The position numbers and the translations under genes are program-made. A stretch of 64,000 nucleotides of DNA from Bryobacterales bacterium (GTDB taxonomy: Bacteria > Acidobacteriota > Terriglobia > Bryobacterales > Bryobacteraceae). The notes under the pieces are model-generated. The model saw nothing but the letters and a program-made list of their open reading frames with translations. It did no database searches and was not told where the DNA came from. Location of the stretch: positions 496,001 to 560,000 of the forward strand of contig JADKID010000007.1 in the NCBI GenBank assembly GCA_016721425.1, in the 5' to 3' direction. Position 1 is the stretch's first letter; the number at the start of each line of letters is the position of its first letter. Positions 9,285 to 17,937 of the stretch are shown one piece after another.

Positions 9285-9296
9285 GTTAACGTTAAC
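9285..9296. promoter_or_regulatory. LacI-family-like operator GTTAACGTTAAC upstream of the fucosidase
   Basis: A perfect 12-bp palindrome with a central CG lies 16 bases upstream of the GH29 start codon. LacI-family regulators typically bind CG-centred AT-rich palindromes of this kind. Its position would overlap the promoter or leader, so repression in the absence of a sugar ligand is a reasonable inference. No LacI-type gene is present in the window. Confidence 0.5.
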
Positions 9297-9366
9297 GCGG
9301 AGCGCAAGCAGCGGTAGTGAGTGACGGCCGGCGGCGTTAAGAAGAGCGGCGGCCTCTGACGCGAGC

Positions 9367-11403
9367 CTAGGGAAGCGTGCGGATGACCTTGCCTTGGGAG
9401 TTCAAGACGTAGACCTTTGCGTTGGTGAAATCGCTCACCCAAACCAAGCCATCCCTGGCGGCAGCGACTCCGCTCAAGCGATCGGCGCCGAAGCCCTTGG
9501 CAAACGGGGTGGCCTTTGGATTCTGCTGGGACAAGGGGAACGACCAGACGATGGCTTTGCCTTGATCGGCGACATAGCAGACGTCTCGCTCGACGTCGAT
9601 GGAGAGCGAGGCCATCTCTCCGACTCCCTCCACCAGGGTCTTCTGTTGTTTGGTCTTCAGGTCGATGGTCCGGATGTTCCGTTTGTAGGCATCGCCAACA
9701 AGGAGGCGACTGCGTTTCTTGTCGAGTGCGAGTGAGCCGAGGGAGTAGGTGTCACCATAGACATCTGCCCAGTACTGAGGAGGCCCCTTGGCGCTGCCTC
9801 CCAACCGGAGCCGGTCAATGGTTTTCGACTGAACGGAGATCAGGTAGAGCCAGTCTTCGCTGACGTCGAATGCAACGCCAGCCTTCCAGTCCGCGCCCAA
9901 GGAACGAGTCTTCCAGCTTCCGGTTGCCACGTTCATCACGAAGAGTGTGCCGAAGCTGGCAAATTTGGCGGACACCACAGCGACCGGCCCGCCGCCTCCC
10001 GGCAGTTGGGTACAAGTCAGTTCCAGGAACTCGTGCCCCAGTGTGATCCTGCCCGCAGTCACCACCTGACCCACGTTGGTCGTGCTGAATCGATAGAGGG
10101 TCCCGTCCTTGGAGAGGCCGACAATATCGTCGCCCGGGCAGGCCGACAGGCCGATCAGGTCCAGCCGGGCTGGAATGGTCCCAGCCCTTAATCCGCTGAC
10201 GCTGGCCAGCAGGATCACAACCACAAGGGCCTTTTCGGCGAACAGTTTCAGGCGAGTGCGCACCCAATTCCGGTTGCTCACGAGCAGGCTGACCGCGATT
10301 CCGAGCAGGAATTGCATCACGACGTCGAAGGGGTTCATGTCAAGACCGAATATCTTGAGTTGACACTCCTTGGCGTAGGCGGCCAGCGAGAAGACAGAGG
10401 CGCCCAACGCCACGATCACCGAGAGGCCGAGATGGGGCAGGCCCCCGCGGGAGCTGCGAATTGCCGGCACGGAAAGGCTGACGAGCCATCCCAGCACTAC
10501 ACCGATGCCGAGAAAGAGCGCGAGAAGCTCGTACGGCGGTTGAAACGCCACCGGAATCTCGAACCGATGTGGCGTCAGTTGTCCGGCCGGCTGGAGGACA
10601 GAGCCGAATTCCAGCACGATGCGGTCATGATAAACGTCCTTGCCCCACAGCCTGGAAACGCGACTTGCCAGGGCGCTCAGCGGCCTGGGTTCGAGCTGCA
10701 ACTCCACCAGGACGAAGTCCTTGGACGTGACGGGGCGAGCGGGCTTCCCGTCCTTAAAATAGTCCGATTGGATTGCCAACGACTTCCAATAATTGGCATG
10801 CCGCCCTTCCGGACTCTTCAGCCAGCGAATCTCCCGCTCCAGAGTCGACTGGCATTCCAACTTGATCGTGAGCCGGGTAAGGCCCGTCAGCGACACTTCG
10901 GCGGGCTTCTCGTCGAGAAAGCCGGTGGCGTCCCGGCAGTCCCGGACAACATCGGCGGGATGGAGCGGCAACTGGATCGTGCCGGTACTCCTCCTCTCAC
11001 CCACCAAGACATGGAACTGCACGCCCTTCTCCAGGTCCACGAACTGTCCGATCACCGCCGCGTTGATCTCGGCCTGAAAGACGCGACGTCGGCCCTCGTT
11101 CTCCCGCAACTGGAAAGTGTAGGTGTAGAAGCGGTTTCGCGGCAGGCGCCTCACGCTCAGAAGCGAGAACGCATAACGCGCATCTCGCGTGCTGGCGGTT
11201 TGGATCGCCTCGCCGTCGGCCTGCGCCGTTCCGGGCGGCAGTTCCCTGAGATCACGCGAGACGAACTCCACCCGGCTATTGCCCTCCGCGGAGACGGAGT
11301 CGATCTCTACCCTGGGCGCATCCTGACCCCACGCCAACGCACTCCAGACGATGGCGATGGACAAAAAGCGAGGCACACAGGGGCTCACTCCAGCACTGCT
11401 CAT
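9367..11403 (-). CDS. Unrecognised membrane protein with C-terminal beta-propeller-like repeats
   Basis: I do not recognise this 678-residue protein. It has a signal peptide ending near SALAWGQDA, then an extracytoplasmic beta-rich region of about 260 residues. Next come four hydrophobic helices at about 280-305, 318-340, 355-372 and 385-400 (for example LLALFLGIGVVLGWLVSL). After these comes a region of about 270 residues with repeating blade-like segments (GDDIVGLSKDGTLYRFSTTN, LYLISVQSKTIDRLRLGG, VWVSDFTNAKVYVLNSQG) resembling an NHL/SMP-30 propeller. The start is secure because GGAGGGACCT directly precedes the ATG at 11403. Neighbours are glycosidases, but a link is not shown. Confidence 0.6.
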   Translation of the reverse strand: MSSAGVSPCVPRFLSIAIVWSALAWGQDAPRVEIDSVSAEGNSRVEFVSRDLRELPPGTAQADGEAIQTASTRDARYAFSLLSVRRLPRNRFYTYTFQLRENEGRRRVFQAEINAAVIGQFVDLEKGVQFHVLVGERRSTGTIQLPLHPADVVRDCRDATGFLDEKPAEVSLTGLTRLTIKLECQSTLEREIRWLKSPEGRHANYWKSLAIQSDYFKDGKPARPVTSKDFVLVELQLEPRPLSALASRVSRLWGKDVYHDRIVLEFGSVLQPAGQLTPHRFEIPVAFQPPYELLALFLGIGVVLGWLVSLSVPAIRSSRGGLPHLGLSVIVALGASVFSLAAYAKECQLKIFGLDMNPFDVVMQFLLGIAVSLLVSNRNWVRTRLKLFAEKALVVVILLASVSGLRAGTIPARLDLIGLSACPGDDIVGLSKDGTLYRFSTTNVGQVVTAGRITLGHEFLELTCTQLPGGGGPVAVVSAKFASFGTLFVMNVATGSWKTRSLGADWKAGVAFDVSEDWLYLISVQSKTIDRLRLGGSAKGPPQYWADVYGDTYSLGSLALDKKRSRLLVGDAYKRNIRTIDLKTKQQKTLVEGVGEMASLSIDVERDVCYVADQGKAIVWSFPLSQQNPKATPFAKGFGADRLSGVAAARDGLVWVSDFTNAKVYVLNSQGKVIRTLP

Positions 11404-11508
11404 AGGTCCCTCCGATTGAGCTTGTGCCAGGGATGTTACGCTTCGATTTCCGATCTGTCAAGACAGATTCCGGCAGAATTCTGCAGATGCCCCACCAAGT
11501 GATAGCAA

Positions 11509-13764
11509 TTATGGCGTAAAGAGGCTCTTCAGGAGCTCGGGGGTAGCGGCGAGGCCGGGGGTCTCGACGATGAGGGGTTCGCTGGTGAGGGTGGCGGCGA
11601 GGGCGCCGGCGTCGGGCAGGTCCTTCTTCCAGGCGAGCTCGAACTGGAACTCGAAGAGGCCGTGGCTGTTGGCGACGAAGTTGGTGTGCCAGAAGTTATC
11701 GAAGACCATGGCGCAGATGCGGTGGGAGTCCTGGGGGGCATCCTTGATGCGGCGCAGAGTGTGGGGGCCGCCCACTGTCACCATGGGAGCGTCGCGGGTG
11801 ACCCAGAGCCAGTGACCCTGGGGGGTGTCGTAGTGGGCCCAGGAATCGATGGCGTAGTAATCGCGGCACGATCCGGGGAGTTGATCGGTGTAGGGCGTGA
11901 AGGGCATGCCGCCGTTGGAGAAGCGGGGCAGGCGGCCCTCGACGGGCAGCGCGAACTCGAGGTAAAGGCACTCGGGCGCGGGGGAGGAGAGGCGGTCCAT
12001 GCGGACGGTGACGCGGGCGCGGGGTTCGCGGCGCCAGAGCTCCAATTGACGGGAGGCGGCGCCGAGGCGTTTGTGGCGGAAGGTCTGGGTGTAGACGAGA
12101 GTGTGGGGCGTCTCCTTGACCACGGTTGTGCCGTATTCGGCGCGGACGTGGGCGAGTTCCTCCGCCTTGAGCCTGTTGCGGGTGGCGGGGGTTTCGCGGC
12201 TGACGACGATAAGGCCGCCAGGGGCGCCCTGGAAGAGCGGCTTGGCCATGCCGGGCCAGGTGGCGGCGATGGGCCAGCCACCGGGGCCGGCCTCGACAGT
12301 GGGCGCGGCGGCGGTGCCTTCGGCTGGTTTGTCGATGCGGATGAAGGAGTGAGGCGCCACGGCCTCCACCCACACGGCGGGCTTGGTGATGCCCTGGTAC
12401 TGCGCCCAGCCGGAGACGGGCAGGGGCGCGGTATTGACGACGTAGGTGCCCTCGGGCTGGCTGGAGAACTTGAGGCGGGCGCGCTGGCCGAGCATCCATT
12501 CGGCGTGGCCCATGGGCTTGTAGGCGAGGAGGCTCTTCTCGGTGTATTGGGCGATGGTGTCGAGCGCGTCAGGGTGAGAAATGGAGATGTTGGCGCCCCA
12601 GGTGTGCTCGTCGAAGAGGCAGAGATCCTTGAGCATGTCGGAGGTCTTGCGCTTCATGGAGTCATTGGGCGGGCCCCAGACGGGGGACCAGGCGGCGGCG
12701 ATGAAGCGCTTGGCCACACGGCTGGCGGTGACCTCGCGGGGACCGGAGGCGTCGCCGTTGGCCCACCAATCGGTCCATTCGCCTTCGTGGGTGGGCACGG
12801 TGGGGCCGGCGGATTTCTCCATCTGGAGGACGGCGTCGGTGGCGGTGGTGAGGCGGAGGGTGGGCTGGAGGCCGAGTTTGTTCCAGGCGACGACAAACGG
12901 GGCGAGCGGGGGGAAGGGCGGATCGTTATCGTAGCGCCACTGATTGGTGTAGGAGAGGATGAGGCGGTCGTGGGCGTAGCCTTCTTCCTCCAGCTTGGCG
13001 AGGCGTTTCCAGAGGTGGGCCTGCATTGTGCGGAGGGAGGCCTCGTCGGATTTGAGGTGATCGCCTTCATAGGGCGCGCGGAGATTGGCAGTGCCGCCTT
13101 TGGGCTGGCCCTTTTGCCAACCCTTTTCTTCGAAGAAGGCGTAGGCGGTGCCGTAGTGATCGCCGAGCCAGACGAAGAGCTTGCGGCCGTCGGGCATCCG
13201 CCACCAGAAGGCGGAGGGGCGGCGGAAGGGGACGCCGCCGGAATCGACGTTGATGCCCATCATGAGGTGGCGGATGCCGCGATCGAGCAGGCCGACGGCG
13301 CCGGCGCGGGGGAAACCGTTGACGTCGTTCTGCATGGCGACGCGGGGGTTGAGCGCCTTTTGCACGTCAGCGGGCAGCCAGGTGAAGGCCTGCTGCCACT
13401 GGCGTGCGTCCATGAAAGGGGCCTGGTTGAAGGGCATGGCCATGGCGTCCATTTGTCCGGCCTGGACCATTTTGAGCAACTGGGCGCGGCGAGCGGGAGC
13501 GGCGGACTTCCACCAGTCGTCGACGGTGAGCATGGCCTCCATGGTCCAGCGGAAGGTGGGATTGCGGAGGCAGGTTTCCAGGGCGGCGTCCAGGAAGCGG
13601 ACCTGGAGCTCGCGGCAGACGGAGGGCATATCGGTGAAGCCGACGTCGGTATGCGAGTGGTGGATGAGATCCAGGGTGCGGATCTTCTTGAGGGGCGAGG
13701 CGGCCAGGGTGGCGGCGGCGCTTGCGGCTGCCACGGATTTCAATGCGTCGCGTCTGGTAACCAT
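11509..13764 (-). CDS. DUF5054 secreted glycosidase-like protein (GH38-type barrel)
   Basis: This 751-residue exported protein resembles the DUF5054 family, whose N-terminal barrel is related to GH38 alpha-mannosidases. The N-terminus MVTRRDALKSVAAASAAATL looks like a Tat signal. The GH38-type metal/substrate motif is HHSHTDVGF (about 35-43), followed by TMEAMLTVDDWW and later DEHTWGANISISHPD. The beta-sandwich C-terminal half is also present. The substrate is unproven and could be a mannose- or other hexose-containing glycan. A GGAGGAG ribosome site lies inside the end of the GH42 gene, and the two genes are 3 bases apart, so they are cotranslated. It is the last gene of the 21243-11509 run. 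Confidence 0.75.
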   Translation of the reverse strand: MVTRRDALKSVAAASAAATLAASPLKKIRTLDLIHHSHTDVGFTDMPSVCRELQVRFLDAALETCLRNPTFRWTMEAMLTVDDWWKSAAPARRAQLLKMVQAGQMDAMAMPFNQAPFMDARQWQQAFTWLPADVQKALNPRVAMQNDVNGFPRAGAVGLLDRGIRHLMMGINVDSGGVPFRRPSAFWWRMPDGRKLFVWLGDHYGTAYAFFEEKGWQKGQPKGGTANLRAPYEGDHLKSDEASLRTMQAHLWKRLAKLEEEGYAHDRLILSYTNQWRYDNDPPFPPLAPFVVAWNKLGLQPTLRLTTATDAVLQMEKSAGPTVPTHEGEWTDWWANGDASGPREVTASRVAKRFIAAAWSPVWGPPNDSMKRKTSDMLKDLCLFDEHTWGANISISHPDALDTIAQYTEKSLLAYKPMGHAEWMLGQRARLKFSSQPEGTYVVNTAPLPVSGWAQYQGITKPAVWVEAVAPHSFIRIDKPAEGTAAAPTVEAGPGGWPIAATWPGMAKPLFQGAPGGLIVVSRETPATRNRLKAEELAHVRAEYGTTVVKETPHTLVYTQTFRHKRLGAASRQLELWRREPRARVTVRMDRLSSPAPECLYLEFALPVEGRLPRFSNGGMPFTPYTDQLPGSCRDYYAIDSWAHYDTPQGHWLWVTRDAPMVTVGGPHTLRRIKDAPQDSHRICAMVFDNFWHTNFVANSHGLFEFQFELAWKKDLPDAGALAATLTSEPLIVETPGLAATPELLKSLFTP

Positions 13765-13767
13765 GAC

Positions 13768-15822
13768 TTACTTCTCCTCCACGATTAAAACGTCCCACGG
13801 GGCTAGCGTGGCAGTGGCGCCCGCGGCCACGGGGCGGCCGGTGAGCACGTCGGCGCCGGCGCCGTAGGAATAGGTGGTGTTTTGCGGCGTTGCCGAGTAG
13901 TTCAGGTAGTAGTGCATGCGGCGGCCGCTGTTGGCAGTGCCGTGCTTGACGCGGACTGGCGCGGGCAGTGCCTGGTCCGGCCCGGTGAGGCCCGCGGCCT
14001 TGAGGACATCGAGGACGACAGCGCGTTGCAGGGCGTCGGAGAGCACAGTGCCCTCAAAGGTCACGGCGCCGGTGCCGAACGGATTGCGGGTGATGGCGGG
14101 GTAGCGGCTGAAGAAGGGATGGTCGTAGACGGCGAGGGCAGTGGCGGTATCGAGCTGGACCATCTCCGCCCAATGGGAGACCTGGTTCCCTGCCCCGGCG
14201 TTGAAGGGATCGCCCTTTAGAGCAAGGGGTGCCTTCAGCGACGAGAACTCCTGATAGTGGAAGCCGGCGGCGGCGCGGAGCGGGCCGGGGGCGAGCTCTG
14301 CACGCACGGTGTCGTATTCGTTGGTGAAGCCGCTCTTGAAGGTGAGCAGGAGTTGGCCGCCGGCGCGGGCGTAGTCGGCCAGGCGGGTGAGGGTGCGGTC
14401 TGAGGCGACGTAGAGGGGCGGCACGAGCAGCACTTTGTAGCGGGCCAGATCTGGAGTCTCGGGGGTGACGAAATCGACGCCGATGTTGAGGCCGTAGAGG
14501 GTCTTGTGCATCTGGCGCAGGACGGTCATGTAGTTCACTTTGTCGTCGAAGGGCATGAACTCGATGCCGTGGAAGGAATCGATGGAGTAGAGGATGGCGA
14601 CGTCATTTTTGCGCTGGAAGTTGACGAGGCGGGGGCCGTGCTGCTTGAGCTCGGCGGCGACCTTGGAGAACTCGGCGTAGATCCGGTTGGGCGTGAGGTC
14701 GTGCGAGAGCACGCCCTTCCAGTAGGTCTCCTGGCCGTAGTGGAGCGAGTGCCAGTGCCAGTAGGCCACCATGTTGGCGCCGTCGGCGATGTGGCTGAAG
14801 ACGTTCATGCGAAGCTGGCCGTCGTAGGGCGGGAACTGGACTTTGGAATCCCAGCCGGTGGTTTGGGCGTTGGTTTCGGTGACGAGGAAATTGGCCATCT
14901 TGAGGGAGCGGGCGACGTCGTCGGTGAAGGTGGCGGCGTGGCCGTCGAGCTCGTCCTGCACGGGGTAGTAGGGGTTGGTACCGACGATGTCGAGAGAGCG
15001 TGCGATGGCCCACTGATTGATATCGGTGTGGACGCCGCCGCTGAAGTCCTGCATGACGAACTGATCTTTGCGTTTGTACTCGTTGACGATGCGGGCCTGC
15101 CAGGAGAGGAAGTCCGTGACGCGCGACTGCTGATAGCGCTCCCATTCGAGCTTGTAGCCGGGATTGAGAATGCCGTCGCGGGGCGGCAGTTCGTCCCAAT
15201 CCTGCACCAACTGGCCCCAGTAGGCGAGGCCCCAGACCTTGTTGAGCTCCTGGGTGACGCCGAAGCGCTTCTTCAGATAATCGACGAAGCCGGCCTGGAC
15301 GAGCGGGCCGGCGGCTCCGTAGTTGGACGTTTCGTTATCGATCTGATAGCCGATGACGGCGGGGTGATCCTTGTAGCGGGCGAGGATCTGGCGGATGACG
15401 CGCTCGGAGTAGAAGCGGTAGGCGGGATGGCTGGTGTCCATGTTCTGGCGGATGCCGTACTGGGCGCGTCTGCCATCGATGCGGGTGGCGAGGATCTCGG
15501 GGTGTTTGCGGAAGAGCCACGGCGGGATGGAGTAGGTGGGCGTGCCGAGGATGACCTGGATGCCGGCCTCGTGCATTTTGGCGATGACGCGGTCCATCCA
15601 GGCAAACTCGAACTGGCCGTCCTTGGGCTCCCAACTGGACCATGTGGATTCGCCGACGCGCACGACGGTGAGGCCGGCCTGTTTCATCAGGGCGACGTCC
15701 TGATCGAGACGTTCGGCGGGCATGTATTCGTGGTAGTAGGAGGCGCCGTAGAGGACGGTGGGCATCTTCTGGGCAGAGGCCGCCAGCGTCATGAGGAGCA
15801 GGCTGAGCAGTGGACGAGTCAC
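13768..15822 (-). CDS. Secreted beta-galactosidase, GH42
   Basis: This 684-residue GH42 hydrolase cleaves terminal beta-galactosides. Translation most likely starts at GTG 15822, giving an intact signal peptide (ending LAASAQK). The next ATG, 10 codons later, would cut into it. In the barrel, Glu164 in YQIDNETSNYG is the expected acid/base and Glu316 in LVTETNAQ the nucleophile. The trimerisation/beta-domain follows (about 395-600), with the typical MPFDDKVNYM and YKVLLVPPLYV strands. Export is unusual for classical GH42 but common in this phylum. It sits between the DUF5916 barrel gene and the DUF5054 gene. Confidence 0.93.
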   Translation of the reverse strand: MTRPLLSLLLMTLAASAQKMPTVLYGASYYHEYMPAERLDQDVALMKQAGLTVVRVGESTWSSWEPKDGQFEFAWMDRVIAKMHEAGIQVILGTPTYSIPPWLFRKHPEILATRIDGRRAQYGIRQNMDTSHPAYRFYSERVIRQILARYKDHPAVIGYQIDNETSNYGAAGPLVQAGFVDYLKKRFGVTQELNKVWGLAYWGQLVQDWDELPPRDGILNPGYKLEWERYQQSRVTDFLSWQARIVNEYKRKDQFVMQDFSGGVHTDINQWAIARSLDIVGTNPYYPVQDELDGHAATFTDDVARSLKMANFLVTETNAQTTGWDSKVQFPPYDGQLRMNVFSHIADGANMVAYWHWHSLHYGQETYWKGVLSHDLTPNRIYAEFSKVAAELKQHGPRLVNFQRKNDVAILYSIDSFHGIEFMPFDDKVNYMTVLRQMHKTLYGLNIGVDFVTPETPDLARYKVLLVPPLYVASDRTLTRLADYARAGGQLLLTFKSGFTNEYDTVRAELAPGPLRAAAGFHYQEFSSLKAPLALKGDPFNAGAGNQVSHWAEMVQLDTATALAVYDHPFFSRYPAITRNPFGTGAVTFEGTVLSDALQRAVVLDVLKAAGLTGPDQALPAPVRVKHGTANSGRRMHYYLNYSATPQNTTYSYGAGADVLTGRPVAAGATATLAPWDVLIVEEK

Positions 15823-15856
15823 GCGAGGATTTTATCACCCTCTCATCCGGAACCGG

Positions 15857-17934
15857 TCAGAAGCGAAAGAGGTAGCTGAGCTTGGCGAAGGCCTGGCGGC
15901 CGGTACTGACGACGGGCGCCCATTGCTGGCCCTCGTGGATATCGGAGTAGCCGACGTAGAGGGCAGTGCCGGGGTGGAGCAGCCAGGTGAAGAGGACGTC
16001 GGCGGCGACGCGCCGCTGCTGGGCCATCTGAATGAGATTGAGGTTGGGCCGCACGCCGTTGTAATCGACGATGAGGCGGAGAGAGAACTCGCGGGTGAAC
16101 TGGTAGTTCATCTTGGAGCGGGCGATGTGATTCTGGAACACGCCATCGAGGCGGGAGTAGAGATAGGCTTCATCCAGGCGCATACGCGGCGTGGGCCGGA
16201 GAGTTACGCCCATCTGTGCATCCAGAGCTTTCGAAGTGAACGGCAGCACGCCGGTGGCGGGATAGTAGTTCACATTTTCTCCGCTGGAGACCAGGGAGTT
16301 AAAGGCCAGCCACTTCAGCCACTCGCTGGTGGCGGTCATGAAGTTGTGGCTGGTGCGGAAGCCGAGGCCGCGATAGAGCTCGAAGGTCTGCACGTGGCCG
16401 AACATGAGGGTGGTCATGCGGGGCAGCTCGATCTGGAAGGCGGGCTCGACGCTCCAGTCCTGCACGGTGCCGGCGTGATTCCAATTGCGGGAGAGCAGGA
16501 CCTGGGGCCCCCAGGAGACGATGCCGCGCCGGTTGGGCCGCCAACGGTAGCTGACCAGGTCTTTCAGCTCGCGGATATCGACGCGGGGGATGAAGCCCAT
16601 GTCGCTGCGGAAGCCGGCGCTGCGGTCTGTGTATTTGGAGGAGAACTGCCAGTGGCGGTCCATGTAGGTGAGCGCGCCGGCGAGGGCATTGCCCTGCCCT
16701 GTTTTTGAATCGCTGTGAATGGCCTGGGCGGTAAGGAACCACGTCCTGTTGAGGCGGATGCGGGTGTCGAGCGAGGCGACGCGGTTGTAGCCCTCGGGCT
16801 GCTCGCGATCGGTGGCCATGAGGCGGACGTGGGAGTCTTTGAGGAACTCGCGCTGGAGGCTGAGGACGGAGTCGTAGGCGCGGTCCTTGGGGGCGCGGTC
16901 GTCGGTGGTGAGGACGCCGATGGCCCAGCGATTGATCTTGCCGGTGAGGCGCACGCCGTAGGTGGGATCGACGATGCGGCGGGAATGGAAGATCTGCTCG
17001 GGCGTGGTGAAGAACTGGGCGTTCTCCATGAAGAAGGGGCGGCGCTCGGGGAAGAAGACTTCGAAGCGCTTATTGACGGTGACCTGAGGCTCGTCGGACT
17101 CCACTTGGGAGAAATCGGGATTGACGGTGAGATCGAGCGTGAGCGAGTCGTTGATGACGGTCTTGGCATCGAGGCCGCCGCGGAACTCGCGCTGGGTCTG
17201 GTAGGCGGGTCCCTCGAGGATGCGGCCGGCCGAGGCGAGGCCGTAGGGGATCAACTGAAAATTGCGGCCGGGCGAGATGTTTTCGAGACCATCTAAGTCG
17301 CCGAGTTGGGCGACCCACGAGGGCAGGCGCTTGCGGGAGATATGGGGCCACCAGACGGACTCGTTGTTGCGCTGGATGAAGCGGCCGAGTGCGAGGCCCC
17401 ACGTCTGCTTGGGCGTATCGGGGAAGCGCATGCTCTTGAAGGGAATGGCCTGGAAGACGACGTAGCCATCGGAGACGATTTTGGCCTCGGAGTACCAGAG
17501 GGTTTCGAAGCTGAAGTCGTCGCCGAGTCCGTCGGTGGTGATGCCGTCCATCTGGATGGCGTAGGGGTTGACGTCGAAGAAGTAGGAGCGGCGGTGATCG
17601 TGGAAGGTGTCGATGTTGATGGTGACCCGGTCGTCCATGAGGATGGCTTTGCGTTTGGCGACGCGGGCGCGGATCTTGGCGGGGTCGTCCTTGCAGACCC
17701 AGCCGACGTAGATGTTTTTGTCGTCGTAGGAGAGGTAGGCTGTGGTGGGCTGGGAACCGGGGACGCCGTCGCCGGGATCCATCTGGACGAAGTTGGTGAC
17801 GACGAGCTCAGCCTCGCGCGGGATGCCGTTGAGGAAGTCAGTAAACTTGGGGCGCGCTGGACGCGCGGGATGGTGAGGGACTGGGCGCAGAGGCAGCCCG
17901 CCGCCAGCAGGAGCAGCGGGCACAGCCTTGTCAT
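15857..17934 (-). CDS. DUF5916 outer-membrane-barrel protein with CBM9-like domain (one-base frameshift near N-terminus)
   Basis: This protein of about 690 residues has an N-terminal CBM9-like beta-sandwich (YLSYDDKNIYVGWVCKDDP, then RVTINIDTFHDHRRSYFF) and a long C-terminal region of amphipathic strands ending SYLFRF, typical of an outer-membrane barrel. From ATG 17934 the first 28 codons give a clear signal peptide (MTRLCPLLLLAAGCLCAQSL). The rest of the protein lies in another frame. The frames join at the GGGG run at 17849-17852, where one more G would restore PRVQRAPKFTDFLNG. The other frame's own upstream residues are Pro/Arg-rich and have no signal. The gene starts 3 bases after the fusion flavoprotein's stop. 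It may bind or import oligosaccharides, which is inference from domains and operon. Confidence 0.75.
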
Positions 17935-17937
17935 GCA

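Noticed and set aside
11662..13788. A 708-codon open frame on the plus strand opposite the DUF5054 gene
   Set aside because: Its translation is a low-complexity Gly/Ala/Glu/Val sequence, a shadow of the high-GC minus-strand gene, which has a signal, motifs and a ribosome site. Similar long shadows occur at 1-771, 14506-15879 and 62048-63526.
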